DNA from: Discostella pseudostelligera
Taxonomy: Eukaryota > Bacillariophyta > Thalassiosirophyceae > Thalassiosirales > Thalassiosiraceae
NCBI GenBank assembly: GCA_036940085.1
Contig: JALLBK010000013.1
Coordinates: 1 to 64,000 of the forward strand
Reading direction: 5' to 3'
Length of the DNA stretch: 64,000 nt
This document shows, piece by piece, positions 22,400 to 32,814 of the stretch (position 1 is the first letter of the stretch; each line of letters begins with the position of its first letter). The notes below the pieces were generated by a model. That model saw only the letters and a list, made by a program, of their open reading frames with translations. It ran no database searches and was not told the origin of the DNA. Made by a program: the position numbers and the translations under genes.

Positions 22400-23986
22400 G
22401 GTGATGGTATGATGCGATAGCTAGTGTTTTTTGTTAGAGAGTTGTTCGCGATGGCTTCGATGCAAAATTATGACAGTAGCTCCAGCTCCGTCACGCGCCG
22501 GCTCTGCGGCGACGGCGGTTACAGAGGAATAGTACAAGTCTACGTAGAAAATTAAAAGAAGGCCGTGTGTCAGGAAAAGAAGTGAGAATTCAAGGTGTTG
22601 TTGTGCTGAAAAATTGAGCGAGGGAAGTGCACGCAATCTGACGAATCCGATCGCGATTCTTTCCAGTGCCTTTTCACACACAAACAAGTCGAGCAAAAAA
22701 GTGAATCATGACCGAAGCCATGGCCTTCCGCGGGCAACCAACCATGGCGGCCGAAACTGCCGTAGGCATGAAAATGGTTTGTAGCGATAAGTAGCGATAG
22801 CGGAAGAAGGTTATGAGCTCATGATATTCGCCTCCCCTACGGATTATTCATCTAAAATAGTACAATATCTCGATGCGACAGTGACAGAATTGCAAGCCGC
22901 CCAGAGGCCGCCAGCTGCCGCCAGCCAATCGTCTTTTTGGTATTGCATTGCATTTTGATAATGAATGGTAATAACATATTGGTAATGGTACCGGTGCCGG
23001 CCCTCACGAGATGCAACCTCTCCATCGACTCTACTGAGTGAAGCAACATTCACATCTGGATACCAATACCAGGCAAATCATGTTTGCTTCTGATCCTGAC
23101 AATACACTCCTACGCTGCAGTGGTTAAATGTTGACGACACTAAAGATCTATTATCTCGAACCCCGCCAATACTTGTGAGTTCATCGCCATCGTCTTCTCA
23201 TTCATCATCGTGGCACACGGGATCCTCATCATGCTTTAATTTTCAACAGCGACCGTGTGCATCACTACTATCAAAGCCGTCGGTAGAAGAAGAGAGCGAC
23301 AAATAATATTACTTTTGACACCTCCCTAACGCGACGACGACGACGATGACGACAACGAAACCGAATGATCCTCATAGATCCTCATCACAATCACAAGCAT
23401 CACACATCCTACACACTCCATTGGGACAATTTTACGCAGCAAGAATCTGTAGGATGATCTTCAATACACGCAAAGGTCAGTTGTGGATTTAAGATATGAT
23501 TTCGAGCAGCAATCTTCAACTCGTGTTAGATATTGCATGAGAATTACCATGCCATTTTGTTCATTGACAGATTAGCGATGAATTGGAACGACGAAACACA
23601 CCGGAACTCATTTTCCACTAGGCCATCACGACAAGTGACAGTTGTTTGGCATCAGGCGATAACCGGCATACAATAATCATATTCTATAATAGATTGGGCG
23701 GTCGAGTGACTAGCGAGATGAAATCTGGCATTCAGAAGCAACGGATCTCGAGCGTCATTCGTCGTTGATTGAATGCTGATTTGCTTGGTATGCACACCGA
23801 TCGAGGCTCAGTGAGCTTGAGCAAACGTCGTATGAATATGCGGCAATCATTTGATCTGGTTTCTCTTTTATGATCAACTACAATGATCACAATATCAATG
23901 CAGAGTATTGACGGTAGACCAATTAGATGAATTGTATAGCATTCTCGCCCTCGACATAGAGTGTAAATTTGTCACCTCAGGATGAA
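22400..23986. other. 1.6-kb intergenic region upstream of H3
   Basis: No gene recognised on either strand. The first 300 bp are the H3 promoter side (GCGATGG, CCTTCCGCGGGCAACC). Farther right the sequence is unremarkable, with scattered short open frames only. It ends at the 3' side of the UDP-sugar pyrophosphorylase gene. Confidence 0.45.
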
Positions 23987-26689
23987 TTACTCCACTCTGT
24001 TTACCACACCATCTGCCCCAACATGGTATTTTCCAGGTTCAGTGATGATAATCTCCAGCAACTCGTGTTGCTTCAATGTATATCCTCGGATGGCTACTTC
24101 TTCTGGGACATCCGTTGCCCCCTCTGGAATTTCTTCAATATCACATCCTTTGTTCCGAACGACCAATCCATCCACGGTGACATCACAATCATGTCCAGTA
24201 CGGATCACGAGCGCTCCATCCAAGTCCAAATTCCTTACCTTTAAATCTTCGCCCTCTAAGACAAGTGTGGATCGCTTTGTAACTATACCACCGTGAATCT
24301 TCTCAACGACCTCTCGTTGCGTAATAGCGAAACCTGGACAGAGAATGACGCGAGGACCAGGAGTTACCGGGATACCAGCAACCATCACGAGATCTTTTTC
24401 CTCCGTGACATCAATGTCAACTCCAGCGAACTTTAACTTGCGCTGATTTTGTATGTATTTGTCAGATTCGGCACTAGACATAGTACCGGGCGCCTTCCCA
24501 CCTTTATTAACATCTTCGACACCAGCATCCAACGAATTCTGTGGTAGGAAGTATGATGCAAGATAGAGACGCAAACATCAATGCAAGATAACGATGCATA
24601 ATTTGACAGTGTCTCCAGTTGGGCCCTCACCTTTGCGGGGCTGAATGTAAACCACCGATCGAACATCGTAAATCCGATATTGGCCTCACTTCCCATCTCC
24701 TTCTGAAACAGCTTTGGAATATCCTGCATCATACATTCGAGTCTCGTCGGTTTCTTAAACTCCGTTCGCAGCTTCTCATCCTTGTACTTTGGATTCACAA
24801 ATTCGACCACAACACCCTGATCTTCCCCGTTAAGAGTCTTCGCGTAGGCTTCCAATTCAATCACAAGATTGTTGGCATTACCAGGGTAAGGTGAGTATCC
24901 GGTCTTTGGATCAGGAACGTCGCCCTTGCAATCACCTTGGGAGGAGAGAAGAGGACCGAGCTGATTGTACTCAACGTTGATGACAAGACTCTGGATTTAT
25001 GGATAAAGGATATGGAGAGGAAAGTCGGTTGAGTGATATCGCGACAAGGAATAGAACAACCACCAACAAGAAAATGTACAACTCCAACCAAGCAACCAGT
25101 TCATCAGAGTGCTCACCTTTTCGGGGTCGGTCTTGTGCTCCAATCTGGCAATGGCGCCTGCCGCCTCTCCCGCCAATCGAGGGATGCAAATGCTGTTCAT
25201 ATGAAATCCCTTCGCAATACTCACACCCAGCGTAGGCAATACACTATTTATCACCAGTGCATTCGTATCTTGCAAGAAAATGACATGTTTGACCTTGCCA
25301 TCGGACTGCCACTTATTGACCAATCCCGACTTGTAGAGTAAATGATGGACATCTCCATGACCATGTGGCTTTGTTTCAATGACCCATTTGGAGGTCATGG
25401 AGAGAGACGCGTTGGTATTGGATAATGCAGCCACCTTCTCTTGCTTGACAATGGTGACTTGGTCCTTCTCAAATCCGAAATTATCATTGTCGGCGAGTAA
25501 CTTTCGAGTTAATGGATCGGTATCATCACTAGTCATGATGACAAGCGGTGTGCGTATATCTTCGACATTGGTTTCGCCCTGCTCCAACAGCTGCAATCGT
25601 GCCATACGCTGCATAGCCTGAACATACTTGGCATACACTTCCAAATACGATTTCTTCGTAATGACATTGGTCTCTAAACTAAGTTTGATACCCGAATAAC
25701 CCAATCGTTCACCTAGTCCACCCGCCACTAGCACAAAGGCTGTATGTCGAATACCCGATAGACCAGCCTGTTCGGCTTCATTAAAAGTCATGCCGGTGTG
25801 AGGATTGGCATGAGGATTTTCGTACGATAAGCTTTCTCCCTCGGGCACCGATGCTTCGAATTCGGCAAATGGATTGGTACCCATGGCCGATTCACGAAGG
25901 AGGATACGTGCCTTGGAAATGTAGGCGGGTAGACCACCAGGATAAGATTCATCCAAGTCGGCAATCTAGAGAGTATGTTGTTGTGTCGTTTGATGTGCGT
26001 GCATGTGTGCAAAACCATTGATTGTGTGGGAGGAGGAGAAGATAGTATTTGTTTGTCAAAATATGCCACTATTTGTCGATAACAAATAAATGATAGAATC
26101 ATACCCAACGAGTCGACAATCGTCCCTATATTCCAATGACTAAATTCAAACAAAAACAGCAAGCAACTCTATCCTGACGATGGAATTTTTCTCTCTAACT
26201 TCACAACTCAATTCTATTTATCACACATCTAAACTTTCGTTTGTCACTTACCTGTTCTGCCAACATTCGTTTTTCCTCATCTTCAACACCTACTTCGGGC
26301 CAATCACCATACACATGTGTTTGATGCTGATGATCCAAATCATGTTTGATTAAACGCAGTAATGCCGATCTACCCCGAGGAGAGAGTAGTTCCCAATTGG
26401 CGGGAGAGATCACCTTTTCGGCGGCGGCTGATGATGTGTCGGTAGTAGAGGACGAAGTTGTGGATGCGAGACATGTTGACGACAAGATTGATGGCGACGC
26501 TGCTAATGGTGAATCGTCTTCTTGTAATCCACCTCCCCGGAAGAATGGTAGAATAGAGGCACCACCACATCGACGATGATGCAATTGCTGCTCCTGTCCA
26601 TGACACAATGGCGACGAAGCCGACGATGCTGTGAAGCCATTGGCAAATACGTCAGCGCTGAGCAATAGTAGTAGTGATAGACGCATCAT
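23987..26689 (-). CDS. USP: UDP-sugar pyrophosphorylase with N-terminal leader
   Basis: Makes UDP-sugars from UTP and sugar-1-phosphates, feeding polysaccharide and glycan synthesis. Four exons, 26689-26252, 25965-25117, 24990-24631 and 24538-23987, all phase 0; 732 residues. The UTP-binding loop is FVLVAGGLGERLGYSGIKL. Other family phrases are DESYPGGLPAYI, TPLVIMTSDDTDPLT, KPHGHGDVHHLL, INVEYNQLGPLL and GYSPYPGNANNLVIEL. The C-terminal left-handed beta-helix is GPRVILCPGFAITQ onward. The N-terminus (residues 1-about 75) is longer than in plant cytosolic USP: a hydrophobic MRLSLLLLLSADVFANG, then FTASSASS and a Ser/Thr-rich linker. That suggests a signal peptide, possibly the bipartite plastid type with Phe at +1, but this is weak. 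Divergent from RPB4. Confidence 0.93.
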
Positions 26690-27081
26690 TTCTATTTAGT
26701 ATCTCTGTTGGCTTGAATTCACAAATTAATGCATGGAACAAGCCGCGGGCTATCGTAGAGCATTGGCATTGCAATTTGTTACTCCTAGTACGAGGAGGAA
26801 GGTTGGTGCCACACATACCGTGCCGCATGCCGCTTTTGTTGGGTTCGTTGTTGTTGCTGTGGATCTTTTGTGGGTGTCTTCCGCGCATACGTCACACCTG
26901 TGCGCCTGCTTCGCGCCAAAACTGAAAATTGAAAATTTAGGTAGCCCCAAATCTCCCCCCTAAAATTATTCCCCCAAAACCGACGGCCAGACCCTCTCTC
27001 CTTATCGTCTGTCAGTCAGCCGATCGCGCCTCAAAAATCGAACCCCTCGAACAACAACAACAACAACATTCTTGCTTGACC
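26690..27081. promoter_or_regulatory. Divergent promoter, USP / RPB4
   Basis: 392 bp. Contains TCGCGCCAAAA near 26911 (E2F-like half site) and a (CAA)n leader at about 27050-27068 directly upstream of the RPB4 ATG. Confidence 0.4.
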
Positions 27082-27858
27082 ATGATGTCCGCCGCCGATT
27101 CCTATGCCACCGCCAATGGCAATAACAACGGCATGATGTCTCGATCCACCTCCAGACCTGGCGCTGCCGCCTCCGCCTCCAATGTCACCATCGAGAACAC
27201 CGCCGAACTCTCCTTCCCCGCCGAATTCGACACCGACATACAAATTCTATCCAACGCGCAGGTTGCCGTTATCTTACAGATGTCTGCCCAAAACGCATTA
27301 GTTTACGATATGGAATTAAATGAGATATATAAAAAGACGCAAAAATATGTGGAGCGATATAATACAATGAAAAATCCCGAGAAGGGGAGGGAGTTGGTCG
27401 ACGAATTGGATAACTTGCAAAAGTGAGTCATCATTAATAGTTTGGTGTGCTGTGTTTTGTTTGAATCATATTCGGATTGTCATGCAAAGCTTGCTTGGTT
27501 GCTTCCTTGCTTCATCGGCACCCACTTCGTCTCTCAAATTTCGCCGTATCTATCTATTTCCACACTCAACTTTTGCCAAATCCCTCTAACCTCGCGCACA
27601 ACAAATCTTCAATCGCATCAACCATCCAACTCAATAAGTGCACTAACCTCCTTCAGAAAAGAAACCGAGGATGGTCGTTCCGAATTAGAATTGCATGGCT
27701 TCGAGGTCGCAGCACTAATGAATCTCGTGGCTACCGACACCATGGTTGAGGAGGCAGTGGCATTAATACCAAGTTTGGGACGATTTCCGGAAAGTGCCGT
27801 CGATGAGATATTGGAATTGATTCGTAGTACGATGATTCGGATTGTTTCGTATGCTTAA
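27082..27858 (+). CDS. RPB4: RNA polymerase II subunit RPB4
   Basis: Subunit that pairs with RPB7 in the Pol II stalk and binds emerging RNA. Two exons, 27082-27422 and 27657-27858, joined at phase 2; 180 residues. The family pattern is clear: a central helix (LSNAQVAVILQ), a Lys/Tyr-rich mid part ending KTQKYVERYNTMKN, and the C-terminal HRDC-like module GFEVAALMNLVATDTMVEEA followed by ALIPSLGRF and DEILELI. The first 35 residues are low complexity. The start is the first of two adjacent ATGs after the CAA leader. Confidence 0.88.
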
Positions 27859-28155
27859 TCAACTGAGAATGTGTTCAAGTTCAAAGAGGAAAATTGAGCG
27901 AGTGGATTGGAGTTGGGGGGTTGGAGAGGGCATGGAAGGACAGGTTGGAATAGTGAAAAATCGAGGGTGGACAATTTAGATAAAAGTTTCGAGGCTGAGT
28001 GTAGGGAAAGAAGCACCAGATGGATATAGAGTGTGGTCGTTGCGGGGAACTAACCACAATTTACATAACGCACAAACTAGAGATACCTCTTGTTCCCTCT
28101 GTTTAATGTCATGTTGTCATTATCGTTACTATTTACCGAAGGCTTACATCGTTCA

Positions 28156-29283
28156 TCAACGAGAAACACTCAAAAACTTGGCCCGTGCCACCTCCAACTC
28201 TTTTGGTGGTACAAGATCCAGATATTTCTTCATACCCTCATTTGCCAATTTACTCATTTCATATACATCGCTTTCGCCCACGATCTCATCCACGGTACTC
28301 TTCCCACTGTTTAATTCCTTCAATAGATACTGCACTTCGGCACGCATATCCTCCACAGTAGTTAATACCTCATTCCTCAAAAGGTACGCAATACTTTGTG
28401 AGGTTTTAGGTATGGCACCCCCACCCAAATACAAATTTGCCCGATCCGGATCGGAGTAGTAGATGTTGTCGGCAAAGGCATTGAATGCCTTTTTGAAGTT
28501 GAGTTTGTTGGAGAGTAGTGACGACGACGACGAGAGAATGGTATCAATCTGCGTGAAGATGGATAGATAGTCCTCCCTTTTCGTTGTACTTGTTGTGTCA
28601 GCTCCTCCTCGCAGTAACTGATCAATCCGAGCCAAATCATATTCCACACCCAGTATCGGTTGCAACAATGTGGCATACTGATCCAATGCCGACGGTGGAC
28701 CATCTGATCCAGACGCCAACTCTCCACCATACTTTATATTGTCCGCTTCATCTTGATTCCATATGCGAATTTGTTCAAGTAGAGGATTGGTTAATGGGTT
28801 GGGTTTGAACAGATCTGAATTGGTGGTGGATGCACATGCAACCTCGGGGCGGCTGGTGATGGAAGCAAGACCTAGAATGGATGATAGTTTGACTGTTGTG
28901 AATAATGCCGACCTTCTGCTCATTCTTTGGAGGACTAGATGTGGCGAAGAAGTTGCTAATGATCTCGTCGAGGTTGTCCATTCGTAATTATTGTAGCTCT
29001 CGTTGGTGTGATGATCACCGTTGTTGCTTTTGACGGAATTCATGAGAGAAAAGCCACTCCTATTGACGTGCACTATCAATCGGTTGTTATCACCGAGACG
29101 AGTAGTACTGTATGTCATTCTCCAGCTGGCATCAACCGAGGAAGGAGAGGATAGATGATGTGGAGCATCAGACACAAACGCAGACACAGCAGCAGAATTG
29201 CTAGTGCTGCTGCTGCCCCCGGACATGATGAGCAGCAATTGCAGGACCGCAGATAAGGAGAAGATACACTTTAGTGTAACCAT
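28156..29283 (-). CDS. Thylakoid-lumen protein, Psb31/PsbQ-like
   Basis: Single exon, 375 residues from the ATG at 29283 (the upstream frame has no ATG). It has three-step targeting: a hydrophobic signal peptide (LKCIFSLSAVLQLLLIMSGG); a cleavage motif VSAF-VSDAP, close to the diatom plastid ASAFAP motif; and, at about residues 125-155, a twin-arginine thylakoid signal (RRSALFTTVKLSSILGLAS...ACAS). The mature part, about 220 residues, is helical, with NPLTNPLLEQIRIW, AFNAFADNIYYSDPDRANLY and LRNEVLTTVEDMRAEVQYLL. From memory this resembles Psb31, the diatom extrinsic photosystem II protein with a PsbQ-like four-helix bundle; a general PsbQ-family lumenal protein is the alternative. Function would be at the oxygen-evolving side of PSII. 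Confidence 0.65.
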   Translation of the reverse strand: MVTLKCIFSLSAVLQLLLIMSGGSSSTSNSAAVSAFVSDAPHHLSSPSSVDASWRMTYSTTRLGDNNRLIVHVNRSGFSLMNSVKSNNGDHHTNESYNNYEWTTSTRSLATSSPHLVLQRMSRRSALFTTVKLSSILGLASITSRPEVACASTTNSDLFKPNPLTNPLLEQIRIWNQDEADNIKYGGELASGSDGPPSALDQYATLLQPILGVEYDLARIDQLLRGGADTTSTTKREDYLSIFTQIDTILSSSSSLLSNKLNFKKAFNAFADNIYYSDPDRANLYLGGGAIPKTSQSIAYLLRNEVLTTVEDMRAEVQYLLKELNSGKSTVDEIVGESDVYEMSKLANEGMKKYLDLVPPKELEVARAKFLSVSR

Positions 29284-29804
29284 TTTCGACGTAAAATGTG
29301 CATTGATCAATTATCAATTATCACAGATAATCCTACGGTCAGAGTAAGCAGATCCCCACATGTTCATGGCTGTTCATGGATTGGACCGTGGAAGTGGAGG
29401 TGGAGGTGGAGGTGGAGTGGAGAGGAGGTTCCCGCCCAGCCAGTTGCGTCAGCGTCATCGATATCCAGTCCGCGCCATATTTTTTGCATAGAGTCAGAAG
29501 AAAGTGGCGATGATTCGGTTCTTCTGCATGGTGCGGCACCGGCACTGTGCGGCAGCAAGCAAAAGCAAAAGAGAAGCCAGCACCCAAAAGCAAAGCCGCC
29601 AATCTCCAACAACACCCATCACGACATAATTGCACCGCCCTGCTATGCAGCATTGCAAATGATGCCACCCCCCACCGCCACTGTGAAACCAACCTGACCT
29701 TGAGAGATCGTTGCCAATTTTCCAGCGCAAGGAGCGGATAATCATCCATCCCCCGTCACTTCGCAATTGGGGAAGCCAGAGCATTGAGAAGTGGCACCGA
29801 CAGC
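29284..29804. promoter_or_regulatory. Divergent intergenic region, Psb31-like / orphan gene
   Basis: 521 bp. GGAGGT/GGTGGA repeats at 29391-29420, one TTCCCGCCCA at 29429-29438, and a run of AAAGC-type repeats at about 29560-29590. No gene. Confidence 0.4.
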
Positions 29805-30822
29805 ATGGCCCTCGCGTTCTTCGTTGACAGCCCCGACGGCCTCGGCACCGCCTTTGCCGCACACGATGAATACATGGCCGTTTTCACCTTTTTTGTTCGG
29901 GGAAAAATTCCGCCAAAGACCTGTGCTCCATTATCTCCCGATGTTGATGATTGCTACATGTCACCCTACTGTTTCATGCCGAAGCTCAACAACAACCACG
30001 AACAGCATCAGCATCAGTACTCCCATAATCAGCAGAATCAGCACAGAGGGAAAGGTGATCAACAGAAACAGCATACCGGATATCTCATCTTCGTTGCCCA
30101 AGTACCATGGTTGGAGTTGAATCCACCACAAACGACGACAGTCACCAACACCCCGCACCAACAAGCGTTGGATTGGATGAGACGCAATTCCAAAGCATCG
30201 GCACCCACTCTGGGAACAGTGGAAGATTTTCAAGACAGGTTGGGGCTGAAAGATGAGGAGGTGTTTACCTTTACAAAGGATGGGTGTTATCCTACTGTAT
30301 GGGATGTATCCCAAGCTCTTGGTAAGAATTGCGATGCTTTCCTTCACCCCGCACTTGGTTACCGTCCCCACCGACCGAACCAATATGTTTTGTTGCTAAC
30401 CCCTACCCTCGCTTTACTTTCGCTCACTCACTCACTCACTCAAATCATGAACCACAGAAGATAGAGCCGTGGAGGTAACTTGCGATGCCATGGGTTGGGA
30501 AGTACCCAAACATTGGAGAGCGACACGTCAGAAACATTTGGATTTGCATGACATGCCGATCCTAGACTTGGCGGTTTGGGACCAGAATTATCGTCAACGA
30601 CAACAAAAACGACGACGACGAGGTCTTAGCAATGGTGGTGGTTGCTCCAATGACATCGTCTATGAACATGGAAATACTATTCGCAATGCCGAAGAACATC
30701 ACGGTACAACTGTGACACAAAGGGTCGAAGCTACGAATGCTCCTGCTGCTGACGCTGATAAGCGTTGCTATGATAGGCAAGAGGAGAAGAAAGATTGTTC
30801 GACAGAGGAGCATCAATGCTGA
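29805..30822 (+). CDS. Orphan protein, 293 aa
   Basis: Two exons, 29805-30321 and 30458-30822, phase 1; first ATG used. I recognise no domain. The N-terminus (MALAFFVDSPDGLGTAFAAHDEYMAVFTFFVRGKIPPK) includes a Gly/Ala turn and ends in a Cys-containing loop. Residues about 70-100 are a Gln/His/Asn-rich insertion. LIFVAQVPWLELNPPQ follows, then a region that spans the intron (GCYPTVWDVSQALGEDRAVE). The tail is Arg-rich (RQRQQKRRRRG) and then hydrophilic. Order and splicing support a real gene; homology unknown. It reads away from the Psb31-like gene and toward CKS1. Confidence 0.6.
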
Positions 30823-31437
30823 GCGTAGTGAAAGAATGAGAGTGAGAATGCAAGATATGTGGGAAAGTAGCGGTATGGTAGAGGGCATCGGCTTCTCTGC
30901 TTCAATGACAGCGAGGATCGAGGAGAAGTGAACATATCATCATAGAGATAGACTGCTACTACAGTTATAATTATTGTGTAAAGTATTGAAATGCACGCAT
31001 AATGCTGCAGTGTCTGGATTTGGGCAATGATTGCGGTGAGTTCTCACAGGCTATCGACAATCGATACAACGTCGAGCACTCAATCAGCTAAGCTTGGCGG
31101 GAGAGCAGCACGGTGAAGGACAGACACATTCATCACCACAACATCATGATTACACGTGGAAAAGAATTTCAATTGGCGGGGAGGTCTCGACTCGACTCGC
31201 TTTCAACTTTCAAGTGGCAGATATTTTTTGGCGGGAGCCGACTGCAGTATTTTGGCGGGAGATGCTGTGACCGTTGCTATTATGTGTGCTGCCTTTTGCT
31301 CTCTTTTGCTGCTTGCTGCTCTACAATATAGTTTGCTCGTTGTTGTTGTTGTTGTTGTTGTTGTTGCTGTCATTCTGCACCCCGCCCCAACATTCCGCTT
31401 CCGAAACACCAAGAAGAACCTCCGTCGACCATCCACC
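30823..31437. promoter_or_regulatory. CKS1 promoter with four TTGGCGGGA elements
   Basis: TTGGCGGGAGAG at 31094-31105, TTGGCGGGGAGG at 31173-31184, TTGGCGGGAGCC near 31228 and TTTGGCGGGAGATG at 31251-31264, all in the same orientation. A (GTT)n run at about 31335-31366 lies in the leader. Confidence 0.6.
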
Positions 31438-32214
31438 ATGAGCAGCTCACGAATTGAATACAGCGAGAAGTATGCCGATGAGGAGAATGAATATAGGTAT
31501 GTATCTCGAATGGTGGTTTTCAGTGGCGGCGGCGGAGGAGGAGGAGGTGTGTGGCGATGACATGACAACAGCGCCATTTGCCGTGACCCATAGGTATTGA
31601 ATGCCTCCTCCCGCCTCCCCTACCCTGCCTTCCCCGCCTCGTGCCTCATAATCAATGACGGGAGCACCAGAAGTGTTGAAATGTACAATTTATGATTAGT
31701 TGAATTGGGGAGGTTGGTGGTGCAATATTCTATGATGATTTTCTGACTGACTTTTATGTTGATCTGGAACAATGACACCCACCTTGACGACGTGGCCAAC
31801 AGTGATAGTCTTCTACCTTGTTGATTCTGACGACGGCGGCACGCCTGACTCTGCTTGGCATAAATTGTGAAAGATTATTCTTTTTCTGACTGGATTTATC
31901 GCTCATTCTAACTTCTCAATTTCCGTTAAACTCGTATCCATACCTCGACAAATAATTTCAGGCACGTAATCCTTCCCAAAGAACTTGCCAAAACATTACC
32001 GAAATCCCGACTATTATCCGAAAATGAATGGCGTTCCATCGGTGTACAACAATCACGGGGATGGCAGCATTATGCCATTCATCGTCCGGAGCCGCATATT
32101 TTGTTATTCCGTCGTCCATTAGGTACTGATCCAACTACCGGGGAGGTCGATCCAGAATTGAAACGAATGGCATTGGAGGAGTATAAGGGACAATTTGGTT
32201 TGAGGGGAAATTGA
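31438..32214 (+). CDS. CKS1: Cyclin-dependent kinase regulatory subunit CKS1
   Basis: Small adaptor that docks on CDK and binds phosphorylated substrates. Two exons, 31438-31496 and 31962-32214, joined at phase 2 over a 465-nt intron; 103 residues. The sequence is highly conserved: [20 protein letters not shown], then [16 protein letters not shown] and [19 protein letters not shown]. The HxPEPH hinge that governs strand exchange is intact. It has about 25 extra C-terminal residues ([20 protein letters not shown]...), slightly longer than animal CKS. Four E2F-like sites upstream fit G1/S expression. Confidence 0.97.
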
Positions 32215-32814
32215 GTTGGGGATTTGTTTTGTGGGGAGGATAATTGGTGTTTGGTTCTTCCAGTCGACTGTCTAACTTTACTCGAAAAGGGACGAGATGC
32301 ATGCAATAATGTTTTCTACCGAGAAGAGAGATGGCGACAACTGGGAGAACTATTCTAGCATGTTTATGTGCGATTTCAACCGAGATGGCGGTGTTTAGCT
32401 CGGATTTGGGTAGTAGAGAACCAAGAAACTTCTTAGATAATTGTATCAACTCCATCATCCTCCCGACTTCATACCCTCATGAATTGCTCAAACGGCAGAT
32501 CATTTATGCACAGCGATCTCACAAAGCCGCACGGCATTCATGACTGCGCGTCTTCTGCAGTGATTGACGTAAACCTTACACCGCATGATGAAGGACAATC
32601 TCCAGAGAGAGAGACTAAAGGTTGTCAGTGGCATAGATTGATCATCATAACGTAGTTCTTAGTTCTATCCGAGCATCCCGAACCACACCTCTGTGTGAAA
32701 GAAAAGGGTCTTAGGAAGCATTTGTTCTCCTGAAACCAAATTCACCGCCGGCAAAAGACGGTTAGAGGGTCGGAATCCACCCACCACCAACCGGGCCGGA
32801 TAACAGTTATTTCT
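32215..32814. other. Intergenic, convergent 3' ends
   Basis: 600 bp between CKS1 and bS18m stops. Only short, feature-free open frames; nothing recognised. Confidence 0.4.

Noticed and set aside
26397..26410. TTGGCGGGAGAG in the UDP-sugar pyrophosphorylase
   Set aside because: Lies inside coding sequence (exon 1), so not counted among promoter E2F-like elements.
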